From positions 2,666,001-2,730,000 of the forward strand of contig NZ_OZ245041.1 in the NCBI RefSeq assembly GCF_965224175.1: a stretch of 64,000 nt of DNA, given 5' to 3'. Shown here piece after piece: positions 7,923 to 15,778 of the stretch (the stretch's first letter is position 1; each line of letters begins with the position of its first letter). The translations under genes were made by a program, and so were the position numbers. The notes beneath the pieces were generated by a model. It did no database searches. It was not told the DNA's origin and worked only from the letters and a program-made list of their open reading frames with translations. The stretch is from Kordia sp965224175 (GTDB lineage: Bacteria; Bacteroidota; Bacteroidia; Flavobacteriales; Flavobacteriaceae).

Positions 7923-8654
7923 ATGAAAACAAAACTACTATTACTTGTATGTGCTCTATTTGGCGCACAATTCATCAATGCTCAATGTACAGAATCTTTA
8001 ACTGCATTTGGAAACAACACTGTAATTCCTATGTACAACATTCAAGGAGATGTTTCTGTCACTCTCAACACAAACAATACAGTTACACTAGATTTAGCGA
8101 GCAACTTCATGACTGCCGCAGGACCTGACATTAGAGCCTATTTTGTAAAATCTAACGGATTATCAGATGCAGCCTTAGCAAGTTCATTAGTTGCAGATTT
8201 AGATGCAATTCAATTTGGTTTAGTTGGCGCTATTGGATCTGTAAATCAAAATGGAGCAAAAAGCTTCACCATTTCAATACCAACAGGAGACAATGTATCT
8301 GAATATGACAGAGTTTTATTTTACTGTTTACAATTCAATCAATTTTGGGACTTCGGAAAAATCACACCATTTACAGCCGCAACTTGTAGCTTACTTAGTG
8401 TTGGTGAAAACAGTTTAAAAGAAGCGGTTGCTATTTATCCAAATCCTACAAATGATTACTTTGAAATCACCAATGATTCACAAAATGAACTTTCAATAAA
8501 CATATACGACATCTTAGGAAACAACGTTATTTCTGCAGAAGCATCAAGAGTAAAAAAGCAGTCATTTTCTTTAGCAAACTTAAATTCTGGTGTATATTTA
8601 GTCGAATTAAAAAGCGACAATCAAAAACTAGTAAAAAAATTGATTAAGCGTTAA
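7923..8654 (+). CDS. DM13-domain protein with T9SS sorting tail
   Basis: This 243-residue protein has a signal peptide ending at about residue 20 (FINAQ) and a DM13-like domain, with GPDIRAYFVKS and a conserved-Cys segment YCLQFNQFWDFG. After that comes a type A C-terminal sorting domain from about residue 170: VAIYPNPTNDYFEI, INIYDILGNNV, LNSGVYLVELKS, KKLIKR. DM13 is a presumed electron-transfer domain with a redox Cys. The protein is expected on the cell surface or in the medium via type IX secretion. Its place between two arsenosugar genes suggests a redox role at the cell surface, but this is inference. Confidence 0.8.
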   Translation: MKTKLLLLVCALFGAQFINAQCTESLTAFGNNTVIPMYNIQGDVSVTLNTNNTVTLDLASNFMTAAGPDIRAYFVKSNGLSDAALASSLVADLDAIQFGLVGAIGSVNQNGAKSFTISIPTGDNVSEYDRVLFYCLQFNQFWDFGKITPFTAATCSLLSVGENSLKEAVAIYPNPTNDYFEITNDSQNELSINIYDILGNNVISAEASRVKKQSFSLANLNSGVYLVELKSDNQKLVKKLIKR

Positions 8655-8670
8655 ACACGAATATATATTT

Positions 8671-9483
8671 ATGTTAAAACACATTACAGAAACAACCGAA
8701 TATTTAATAAGCAAAGGATTTGACAATCCAGAAATCGGAATCGTACTTGGTACAGGTTTAGGAAAACTTATCGATGATGTAGAAATCATTGCAGAAGCGC
8801 ACTATAACAACATTCCCTACTTTCCATTAGCAACTGTAGAATTCCACACAGGAAAACTCATCTTTGGAACCTTAGCAGGAAAAAAAGTTGTGGTCATGCA
8901 AGGACGTTTTCACCTATACGAAGGTTATGATTTTGTAGACATCACCTATCCAATTCGCATCATGCACAAATTAGGAATTCAAAAACTATTAGTGTCAAAC
9001 GCTGCTGGAGCCATCAATCTAGAGTATAAAAAAGGTGATATCATGATTATTGACGATCATATCAACTTACAAGGTGGTTCGCCACTGGCTTTCAAAGGTG
9101 TTAGTCAATTTGGAGAACGCTTTGCTGATATGAGCGCACCATACGATGCAAACATGATTGCAACTGTTGAAAAAATTGCGGCAGATCACAATATTGACAT
9201 CCAAAAAGGTGTCTATGCAAGTGTTGTTGGTCCACAATTAGAAACGCGTGCCGAGTACCGAATGCTCAAAATCATTGGTGCCGATGCGGTTGGAATGAGT
9301 ACAGTGCCTGAAGTCATTGTAGCCAATCATTTGAATTTGCCATGTTTGGCGGTTTCAGTATTAACAGACGAATGCGATCCCGATAACTTAGCTCCTGTAG
9401 ACATTGCAGACATCATCGCCGTTGCAGGAAAAGCAGAACCAAAAATGATTACACTCTTTAGTGAGTTGATCAAAACACTATAA
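8671..9483 (+). CDS. Purine nucleoside phosphorylase (class I, trimeric type)
   Basis: This 270-residue protein has the class I PNP motifs: VLGTGLGKL near residue 25, the phosphate/base loop GRFHLYEGYDFVDITYPIR, SNAAGAIN, and VGPQLETRAEYRMLK...GADAVGMSTVPE. PNPs cleave purine nucleosides with phosphate. In arsenosugar clusters a phosphorylase of this kind is thought to release adenine from the arsenylated deoxyadenosine, giving the ribose 1-phosphate donor for the glycosyltransferase. It follows the DM13 gene by 16 bp and ends at a strong hairpin terminator. A general purine-salvage role cannot be excluded. Confidence 0.93.
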   Translation: MLKHITETTEYLISKGFDNPEIGIVLGTGLGKLIDDVEIIAEAHYNNIPYFPLATVEFHTGKLIFGTLAGKKVVVMQGRFHLYEGYDFVDITYPIRIMHKLGIQKLLVSNAAGAINLEYKKGDIMIIDDHINLQGGSPLAFKGVSQFGERFADMSAPYDANMIATVEKIAADHNIDIQKGVYASVVGPQLETRAEYRMLKIIGADAVGMSTVPEVIVANHLNLPCLAVSVLTDECDPDNLAPVDIADIIAVAGKAEPKMITLFSELIKTL

Positions 9484-9497
9484 ATATGTGCGTGCCC

Positions 9498-9530
9498 AAA
9501 ATGCTTCATTTTTAGGATGAAGCATTTTCG
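9498..9530 (+). terminator. Terminator after the phosphorylase gene
   Basis: A perfect 12-bp stem (AAAATGCTTCAT with ATGAAGCATTTT) and 7-nt loop lies 14 bp after the stop codon. Confidence 0.85.
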
Positions 9531-9555
9531 TCGTGCCTTCGCTAGTCGCTCTTGA

Positions 9556-9586
9556 TCGTCATGCTGAACTTGATTCAGCATCTCAC
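9556..9586. repeat. Short REP-like palindrome
   Basis: TGCTGAA (9562-9568) and TTCAGCA (9574-9580) form a hairpin inside GTCATGCTGAACTTGATTCA followed by GCATCTCA. A degenerate relative (TCATGCTGAC...GTCAGTATCTCA) occurs near 5355. This is the form of a dispersed intergenic repeat. Confidence 0.6.
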
Positions 9587-9716
9587 AAGGAGCTCCAACA
9601 AAAGCTCTGTCACTCACGCCAACGTTCCCGAGAAATTGAGAATCTCAGAGAAAATACGTAAGCAGACATAAGCGAAAAAGTATCAAAAAAATTCGTGAAT
9701 TCGTGGTGAAAAAACT

Positions 9717-9806
9717 AAGAAATCAAATGTAAAATATAAAACTCAAAATTATAAATGGAAAAGGGTTTTCAATTCAAATTAACGAATTAACAAAAAACAA
9801 AACGAA
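9717..9806 (+). repeat. Dispersed AT-rich repeat, copy 1
   Basis: This sequence upstream of the DoxX gene matches, as reverse complement, the segment at 55290-55383. The shared core includes AAAACTCAAAATTATAAATG and TTTCAATTCAAATT, with an extra internal duplication in the second copy. Both copies lie on the 5' side of the nearest gene in their own orientation. With the terminator and REP unit, it fills the 340-base gap before DoxX. Confidence 0.6.
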
Positions 9807-9823
9807 CAACCAGCAACTACATC

Positions 9824-10237
9824 ATGAGCACCAACAAAAAAATCGCATTACTCACCATCCGATTATTACTAGGTTTTATCATCTTCTTTCAAGGATTTGG
9901 CAAAATCTTCAAATTTGGTGTAAACAATGTATACAACAATTTTTTTGCAAAAACCTATGATGGCATTTTACCTGACTTTCTATTGCAAGCAACAGCCTAT
10001 TATACCTCGTACATAGAATTTTTAGGAGGCATATTGTTAATAATTGGACTAAAACGCGACTACACATTGTATGCTTTGGCATCTGTGTTAATAATCGTAA
10101 CTTTCGGCCATGGTTTAGTGGAACCAATTTGGGATTTATCACACGTAATGTACAGAGCTATATTATTGTTGGCTTTGCTCCTATTACCAAAAGAATGGGA
10201 TCACTATCGACTAGACACTTTATTGAAGAAAAAATAA
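9824..10237 (+). CDS. DoxX family membrane protein
   Basis: This 137-residue protein has about four membrane segments and the DoxX-type N-terminus ALLTIRLLLGFIIFFQGFGKIF, followed by a loop and further hydrophobic helices to a short basic tail. DoxX proteins are inner-membrane proteins with poorly defined redox roles. It lies 13 bp upstream of arsM, and DoxX genes are frequent companions of arsenosugar clusters. An accessory role in the same pathway is inferred. Confidence 0.85.
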   Translation: MSTNKKIALLTIRLLLGFIIFFQGFGKIFKFGVNNVYNNFFAKTYDGILPDFLLQATAYYTSYIEFLGGILLIIGLKRDYTLYALASVLIIVTFGHGLVEPIWDLSHVMYRAILLLALLLLPKEWDHYRLDTLLKKK

Positions 10238-10250
10238 ACAGAAACGATTC

Positions 10251-11219
10251 ATGAGTTATTTAGAAACTACACACGACGTATACAAAGAAGCAGCACTAAC
10301 ACCTGATGTTGGACTCTGTTGCACCACAAATCCAATTTGGGAATTGCCAGGTTTAAAAATTCCTAAAATCATGCAGGAAATGAACTATGGCTGCGGAAGT
10401 ACTGTACATGCGCGTGACTTAACAAACAACCCAACAATGTTATACGTTGGTGTTGGTGGCGGAATGGAATTATTACAATTTGCTTACTTTAATCGTCAAA
10501 AAGGCGGCGTCATTGGTTTGGACGTTGTAGACGAAATGTTAGAAGCATCTCGCAAAAACTTCGAAGAAGCTGAAGAACAAAATGACTGGTTTAAAAGTGA
10601 ATTTGTAGACTTACGCAAAGGTGATGCTTTAAACTTACCTGTAGAAGACAATAGCATTGATGTAGCAGCACAAAACTGCTTATTCAACATCTTTAAAACG
10701 GAAGACTTAAAAAAGGCAATTGCTGAAATGTATCGTGTACTAAAACCACATGGAAAATTAGTAATGAGCGATCCGACATGTGAGCAACCAATGAACGAAA
10801 CACTTCGTAACGACGAACGTTTACGTGCATTATGCCTAAGCGGAAGCTTACCAATTGCTGAATACGTAAAAATGTTGACAGATGCAGGATTTGGAACCAT
10901 TGAAATTCGTGCGCGTAAACCATATCGTATCCTTGATCCAAAAAATTATCCAACAGACGAATTAATTTACATAGAATCTATCGAAGTAGCAGCCATCAAA
11001 GATCCAATGCCAGCAGACGGACCTTGTATTTTTACAGGAAAAGCTGCCATATATTTTGGTACAGAAGACTATTTCGATGATGAAAAAGGACATATTCTAT
11101 TAAAAAATCAGCCAATTGCTATCTGTGATAAAACCGCAGGAGATTTAGCTGCTTTAGGAAGAGATGACATCTACATTTCAGACTCAACATATCATTATGA
11201 CGGCGGCGGATGCTGTTAA
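10251..11219 (+). CDS. arsM: Arsenosugar biosynthesis arsenite methyltransferase ArsM
   Basis: This 322-residue SAM-dependent methyltransferase has motif I LYVGVGGGMELL near residues 64-75 and a class I Rossmann core through LKPHGKLVMSDPT. Cys-rich arsenic ligands include C23-C24 (GLCCTT), C48 (YGCGST) and the terminal GGGCC. ArsM methylates trivalent arsenic stepwise, providing the methylarsenicals that ArsS adenosylates. The long form with N- and C-terminal Cys pairs is the subtype found in arsenosugar clusters. It is the last gene of the run; the DNA after it is repeat-rich and non-coding. Confidence 0.93.
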   Translation: MSYLETTHDVYKEAALTPDVGLCCTTNPIWELPGLKIPKIMQEMNYGCGSTVHARDLTNNPTMLYVGVGGGMELLQFAYFNRQKGGVIGLDVVDEMLEASRKNFEEAEEQNDWFKSEFVDLRKGDALNLPVEDNSIDVAAQNCLFNIFKTEDLKKAIAEMYRVLKPHGKLVMSDPTCEQPMNETLRNDERLRALCLSGSLPIAEYVKMLTDAGFGTIEIRARKPYRILDPKNYPTDELIYIESIEVAAIKDPMPADGPCIFTGKAAIYFGTEDYFDDEKGHILLKNQPIAICDKTAGDLAALGRDDIYISDSTYHYDGGGCC

Positions 11220-11250
11220 TGAGATATGAGTATTGAGATGTTAGATCGCT

Positions 11251-11656
11251 TTGCTATTAGATATTAGACCGCTTCGCTATTAGATCGCTGGCGCTTTTAG
11301 AAACTATTTTCTCTACATAACAAAACGTCACTTCGAGTGATTTTCGATAGAAAATTGTATCGAGAAGTACTTTGAAACGTCATTACGAGCGATAGCGTGG
11401 TAATCTGTTTATCATATGACAGTTTTTGCTATTAGATATTAGATCGCTTCGCTGTTAGATCGCTAGCGCTTTTAGAAACTATTTTCTCTACATAACAAAA
11501 CGTCACTTCGAGTGATAGCGCGGTAATCTATTTATCATATAACAATAATGTTATTTGAACGATGAGATTGCCACGAATTTTTACAAAACTCTCGCAAAGA
11601 CGTATCTAAGAAATACAAACACCACAATTCACACACTGAACTGTGGTGTTTTTTTA
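11251..11656. repeat. Left REP-rich repeat block flanking the cassette region
   Basis: A 91-bp unit occurs twice (11251-11341 and 11426-11516). Positions 11358-11417 are identical over 60 bp to 18151-18210, and 11531-11606 match 18201-18276 with three differences, both in direct orientation. Inside are a forward REP unit (CGTCATTACGAG...GGTAATCT) and an inverted one (AGATTGCC...CTCGCAAAGACG). No gene is supported here. Confidence 0.85.
11617..11656 (+). terminator. Hairpin at end of left repeat block
   Basis: AAACACCACAATTC pairs with GAACTGTGGTGTTT (13 of 14) and is followed by a run of seven T. A diverged copy of this hairpin lies at the right block near 18294-18330, so it is part of the repeat. 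Confidence 0.6.
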
Positions 11657-11921
11657 TATTATAAATTGAATGTAAAAAAAACCTCCGTTGCTTTTACTCA
11701 AAACCACAGTAGGTTTTGGTCATTTCCTCAGCTACTTTTACACAAAACCTCAGCAGCTTTTTAAGAGACTATTTTTAGTACTAAACTTTAGTTGGTTTTA
11801 AAGTTCTACAAAGCTGAAAATAAAGTTTTTCATTACATTTTACGGGAAACCACATTGCATATAAGTAATCTTTATTTTACATTTATAAAAAATAATAGGA
11901 AGTTTCGTTGTAATTTGTTCC

Positions 11922-11945
11922 TGTTATATATACGTTAGTTACAAG
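11922..11945 (+). other. Left cassette boundary half-site
   Basis: TGTTATATATACGTTAGTTAC lies just before the RNase H gene and resembles the right arms of the palindromes at 14865-14895 and 17041-17062. The 300 bases between this site and the repeat block are AT-rich, and I see no gene in them. Confidence 0.4.
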
Positions 11946-11960
11946 TTTGACCAAAATATC

Positions 11961-12599
11961 GTGAGTAAAAAAAAGAAGAAATATTATGTAGTTTGGAAAG
12001 GTTCTAAAACTGGGATTTTGGAATCTTGGGAAGAATGTAAAAAATCAATTCACGGTTTCAAAGGCGCAGAATACAAATCATTCACAACTCTTGAGCTCGC
12101 TAAAAAAGCATACTCTGAAAATTATGCCGAATATAAAGGCAAAACTTTTTTTGAAAGCTCTCTATCAAAAGAACAGCTTGAATTAATTGGAGAACCAAAC
12201 TTGGAGTCTGTTTCAGTAGATGCTGCTTGTAGTGGAAACCCAGGTATTGTGGAATACCAATGTGTTGATACTAAAACAAAAGACAAAATTTTTCATTACG
12301 GACCTTTGTATGAATCTACAAATAACATTGGAGAATTTTTAGGTTTAGTACATACTTTGGCACATATGAAAAAAATTAATGATAAGAGACCTATTTATAC
12401 AGATAGTAAAACAGCTATGAGTTGGGTAAAGGGAAAAACGTATAGAACCAGTCTTGAAAAAAGTGACCAAAACAGCAAATCATTTGAATTAATGGATAGA
12501 GCAGTTAAATGGTTAACCGAAAATGAAATAGAAAATAAAATTCTAAAATGGGAAACTCAAGCTTGGGGAGAAATACCAGCTGATTTTGGACGAAAATAA
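11961..12599 (+). CDS. RNase HI with N-terminal hybrid-binding domain
   Basis: This 212-residue protein starts at GTG. Residues 1-60 form a viroplasmin/hybrid-binding domain (YYVVWKGSKTGILESWEECK...FKGAEYKSF). Residues 80-212 form an RNase H domain with the D-E-D-D set D87 (SVDAACSGNPG), E125 (NNIGEFLGL), D148 (IYTDSKTA) and D208. The enzyme cuts RNA in RNA-DNA hybrids. It lies 3 bp upstream of a UvrD-type helicase, which suggests a joint nucleic-acid-processing role. Being inside the repeat-bounded block, it is probably mobile rather than the housekeeping copy. Confidence 0.9.
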   Translation: MSKKKKKYYVVWKGSKTGILESWEECKKSIHGFKGAEYKSFTTLELAKKAYSENYAEYKGKTFFESSLSKEQLELIGEPNLESVSVDAACSGNPGIVEYQCVDTKTKDKIFHYGPLYESTNNIGEFLGLVHTLAHMKKINDKRPIYTDSKTAMSWVKGKTYRTSLEKSDQNSKSFELMDRAVKWLTENEIENKILKWETQAWGEIPADFGRK

Positions 12600-12602
12600 A
12601 CT

Positions 12603-14756
12603 ATGCAGACAACCAAAACCGATTTAAGTGGACTAAATGAAAAACAAAGGCAAGCAGTAGTTTCCGAATGTAAAAGACTTCTTGTATTGGCAGGAGCAGG
12701 TTCAGGAAAAACTAAAACACTACTTCAAAAACTAATTTATCTCATTGAAGAAAAAGGTATAAATCCAAGTAATATTTTAGCAATCACATTTACAAAAAAT
12801 GCTGCTAATGAAATGCTTGATAGATTAATCATTTCAGCAGACGACACAGAGGAATATGTTGAAATTCTTGCAGACAAGAATCGGACTGCAAAAGAGAAAG
12901 ATACAGAACGCTACTTTTTCACAAAGAAACATAAATGGGTTGATAACCTGACATTAAGGACGTTTCACAGTTTGTGTTATAGCATTATCAGAAATTTTGG
13001 TGTAAACGAGTTTGACAACAAATTCAAAATAATTGGAGATACAAAGGCAAAAGATGATGAATTTGCCAAATATTCAGCGACTGAAACAGTATTTGAAGTC
13101 ATTCATAAAATCCTAATTGAAAATTGTGAATCCAACGAATATCTGCTCAACCTGAAAAAATATATTTTGGATTATATGATTGACAAAATTCATATCAAAA
13201 AAGACAAACGTATTTCCCAACCAAAAGACAGAAAATATTATACAACATTAAATGGCACAAAAGTTCGGTCTAAATCTGAACAGTATATAGCCGATTGGCT
13301 TTATCGACACAGCATTAAATTTGAATATGAACCAAGCGTAAACTTTAGAGATTTTGATTTTCGACCAGACTTTTATATTCCAGAAGCTAATTTATATTTA
13401 GAACACGTAAGTCAAAAAAGTTATCCGACGAAAGGAAAAGAACAGCAATTTAACAAGGCAAATAAGCTACTTGTTAAAACATTTGAGCATCAAACAAAAG
13501 ATACTGCACTATTCAATTTAGTATTAGAACGAATTGTGAAAAATAGATTGCCTTCAAATTATCATTTTTCAACTGCTTTATCATTCGAAGAAGAATTCAA
13601 ATCATATCACAAAGAAGTTAAGGATTTTCTGCGTCAAACGATGAGAGTGATTGATATGGTTAAAGTCGAAAATTTGCCAAGCAGAACAGTTTTAGAACAA
13701 TCACAAAAAGACCAACACGAAAGAGTAAGAGACTTTTATAAACTTGCAATTCCAATCATCGAACAATATCAATTGTATTGTACCAACAAATCATATTTAG
13801 ACTTTAATGATATGATTACAAGAACTATTTCGTTATTCAAAAATCATAGAGAAATAGCAGATAAGTTTAGAGGAAAATATGAGTACATTCTTGTAGATGA
13901 ATTCCAAGATGTGAATAATTTACAAGTTGAGTTAATAAAACTTCTACTTACAGATAACAATCAACTTTTCTGCGTAGGAGACGATTGGCAAAGTATTTAT
14001 GGTTTCAGAGGTTCAAATGTTGATTATATAGTCAACTTCAAAGAGCATTTTAAAGAATCTGAAACAATAAAGTTGAGTATGAACTATAGGAGTACCGAAC
14101 ATATCGTTGGTGCGAGTAATGAAGTAATCAAACACAATAAATTCAAGGTAGATAAAGATGTTCACTCAAATAAAAAGTCAAGTAGTAAAATTCACGTTTA
14201 TGCAGGCAAAAATCAAGCTGAAAACCTTGAGTACGTTCTTGACCAAGTAAATAAACTAAAAGAGAAAGGCTATACAAAAGAAGATATTTTATTTCTTTAT
14301 CGAAGAAGTAAAATGTATAGCCCATACTTTGAAAGATTTAAACAAGAACGAGTATGGGTTTCAGGTAAAACAATTCACGCTTCAAAAGGTCTTGAAGCCA
14401 AAGCAGTATTCATAATAGGTCTAACAGAGGGAAATGGTGGTTTTCCAGACATTTGGATGGAAGACAGAATATATCAAGTAATTAAAAAATCAAATCACGA
14501 TTTATTGCTTGAAGAAGAAAGACGACTATTCTATGTTGCAATTACAAGGGCAAAAGATGAATTATTCCTAATTACGGAAAAGGGAAATGAATCGAGTTTT
14601 ATAAAAGAAATTCCAGACGATTTTACTTTTAAAACAAGTATTCCTTTTAAATCAGTAGTTGAGAAAATAACTTTATGTTCGAATTGTAGCAATCGTTTAG
14701 ATGAAGATTTTGCATTTTGTCCATATTGCGGAGAGGAACAAAAAATAGATGAATAA
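12603..14756 (+). CDS. UvrD/Rep-family helicase with inserted PD-(D/E)XK-like domain and zinc ribbon
   Basis: This 717-residue SF1 helicase has Walker A GAGSGKT (31-37), Walker B DEFQD (from D432), motif III GDDWQSIYGFRGS, MNYRST, and C-terminal motifs VAITRAKDELF. Between the two halves of domain 1, residues about 213-290 look like a Vsr/PD-(D/E)XK nuclease fold: SKSEQYIADWLYRH, EYEP, RPDFYIPE, LYLEHVSQKS. The C-terminus is a zinc ribbon with C692, C695, C706 and C709. The protein is expected to unwind and cut DNA. The pairing with RNase H and neighbouring Shedu suggests anti-phage or plasmid-restriction use, but a repair role is possible. Confidence 0.85.
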   Translation: MQTTKTDLSGLNEKQRQAVVSECKRLLVLAGAGSGKTKTLLQKLIYLIEEKGINPSNILAITFTKNAANEMLDRLIISADDTEEYVEILADKNRTAKEKDTERYFFTKKHKWVDNLTLRTFHSLCYSIIRNFGVNEFDNKFKIIGDTKAKDDEFAKYSATETVFEVIHKILIENCESNEYLLNLKKYILDYMIDKIHIKKDKRISQPKDRKYYTTLNGTKVRSKSEQYIADWLYRHSIKFEYEPSVNFRDFDFRPDFYIPEANLYLEHVSQKSYPTKGKEQQFNKANKLLVKTFEHQTKDTALFNLVLERIVKNRLPSNYHFSTALSFEEEFKSYHKEVKDFLRQTMRVIDMVKVENLPSRTVLEQSQKDQHERVRDFYKLAIPIIEQYQLYCTNKSYLDFNDMITRTISLFKNHREIADKFRGKYEYILVDEFQDVNNLQVELIKLLLTDNNQLFCVGDDWQSIYGFRGSNVDYIVNFKEHFKESETIKLSMNYRSTEHIVGASNEVIKHNKFKVDKDVHSNKKSSSKIHVYAGKNQAENLEYVLDQVNKLKEKGYTKEDILFLYRRSKMYSPYFERFKQERVWVSGKTIHASKGLEAKAVFIIGLTEGNGGFPDIWMEDRIYQVIKKSNHDLLLEEERRLFYVAITRAKDELFLITEKGNESSFIKEIPDDFTFKTSIPFKSVVEKITLCSNCSNRLDEDFAFCPYCGEEQKIDE

Positions 14757-14765
14757 AAACCAGTA

Positions 14766-14898
14766 GATAGCATTGTATAAAAATAATAGCGGTTTAATCG
14801 CTAAAACGAAAAGTAAATATGTAAATCAAACGACATTAACAAACCGAAAAGTAAGTGCATAAAACCCGCTACTATTCTTATACGTTACCGTTAACAAT
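14766..14898. other. attC-like imperfect palindrome 1
   Basis: Left arm TGTATAAAAATAATAGCGG (14774-14792) pairs with CCGCTACTATTCTTATACG (14866-14884) at 16 of 19 positions. The right arm is followed by TTACCGTTAACAA, nearly identical to TTACCGTTAGCAA at palindrome 3. It lies exactly between the helicase and the Cas2-like gene. Size and layout resemble a long integron attC site. Confidence 0.5.
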
Positions 14899-14927
14899 TA
14901 TTAGAACAACAACTAAAAAAATACAAA

Positions 14928-15200
14928 ATGAAAAACACATTAATCATATCATATGACCTAAAAAAAGGTTCAGATGAAGATTATGAAAACTTATATAAAA
15001 CCATTAAAGATTATGGTACTTGGGCACATATAACTGAATCTACCTGGGCGATTGTCACAGAAGAAAAAGCGAAAGAAGTTAGAGATAAATTCAAAGTATT
15101 AATGCCTAAAGGGAGTAGCCTTTTTGTTATTAAATCTGGAGGTGTATCTGCCTGGAAAAATGTCCAATGTAGTAATGAATGGTTAAAAAAACACTTATAA
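14928..15200 (+). CDS. Cas2/SinR-like small ferredoxin-fold protein
   Basis: This 90-residue protein begins with TLIISYDLKKGSDEDYENLY and continues with THIKDYG-like and STWAIVTEEKA segments that match the Cas2-like group often annotated as the SinR family. D10 in SYDL is the Cas2-type acidic position. No Cas1 or CRISPR array exists in the window, so this is not an adaptation module. Cas2-like folds also serve as VapD-type or other toxin ribonucleases. It is followed 12 bp later by a two-TM protein with a good ribosome-binding site, and the two may act as a pair. Confidence 0.65.
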   Translation: MKNTLIISYDLKKGSDEDYENLYKTIKDYGTWAHITESTWAIVTEEKAKEVRDKFKVLMPKGSSLFVIKSGGVSAWKNVQCSNEWLKKHL

Positions 15201-15212
15201 AATTTGGAGACT

Positions 15213-15623
15213 ATGGATAAAAATAAACCTGTAGAGTCCGAATTAAAAGAAGGACAAGCAATAGAACAACTTCCAAAAAAACATCGTGAAAGCTCTGGAG
15301 AAATTGGACCAAAAATAAAACGTGGTCGATATGATTCTCTAGAATTGTTTGAAGTAAGCGAAAGTGAATTGACAATAATTGAACGCGGCTCACCCAGTTC
15401 GACATATTTAAACTTTTCTATTTTCTTATTATCAATAGCATCATCTTTTTTAACAACCCTGTTAACAGTTGATTTAAGTACCAAAATGACTCTTTTTATT
15501 ATTTTTACTGTCATTTGTGTATTAGGCTATTTAGTTGGTGTTTTTTTATTCATTATTTGGTATCAAAACAGAAATGAATTCAAAGAAATAATCGAAAAAA
15601 TAAGAAGTCGAATGAAAGAGTAA
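15213..15623 (+). CDS. Two-TM protein downstream of the Cas2-like gene
   Basis: This 136-residue protein of unknown family has a charged N-terminal half (about 60 residues) and two hydrophobic segments at about 68-90 and 95-118, ending in a basic Lys/Arg-rich tail. I chose ATG 15213 (MDKNKPVES) over the in-frame TTG at 15204, because GGAGA sits just upstream of the ATG. A small membrane protein next to a nucleic-acid-type sensor is a layout seen in abortive-infection modules with membrane effectors, so that role is an inference only. Confidence 0.65.
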   Translation: MDKNKPVESELKEGQAIEQLPKKHRESSGEIGPKIKRGRYDSLELFEVSESELTIIERGSPSSTYLNFSIFLLSIASSFLTTLLTVDLSTKMTLFIIFTVICVLGYLVGVFLFIIWYQNRNEFKEIIEKIRSRMKE

Positions 15624-15625
15624 CA

Positions 15626-15775
15626 ATTGCTAACACCGTGTATAATTCATTGCTAGTATTCGCCTACTTACGAAAATCCTTTCGGATTTTCTATTCGGTT
15701 TGTATTTGCTAATTAAATTGCTGAAACACGCAACGAAATCATACGCAAAACCTTTATGTAGCATGAAAAAATAAA
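15626..15775. other. attC-like spacer 2
   Basis: The stretch opens with TTGCTAACACCGTGTATAA, the inverted form of the boundary core. It contains a perfect 8-bp hairpin (GAAAATCC, 15672-15679, with GGATTTTC, 15684-15691) and ends with ACGCAACG...TTTATGTAGCATG before the Shedu gene. No reading frame of note is present. Confidence 0.4.
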
Positions 15776-15778
15776 GAA

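Noticed and set aside
11555..11764. 69-residue open frame in the left repeat block
   Set aside because: It runs through a REP unit and a terminator hairpin, and its sequence is mirrored in the right repeat block; it shows no protein features.
12603..14756. Housekeeping UvrD or PcrA
   Set aside because: The inserted nuclease domain, the zinc ribbon and the cassette location argue against the core repair helicase, though a repair role was not excluded.
14928..15200. Cas2 of a CRISPR adaptation module
   Set aside because: There is no cas1, effector gene or repeat-spacer array in the window, and the neighbour is a membrane protein.
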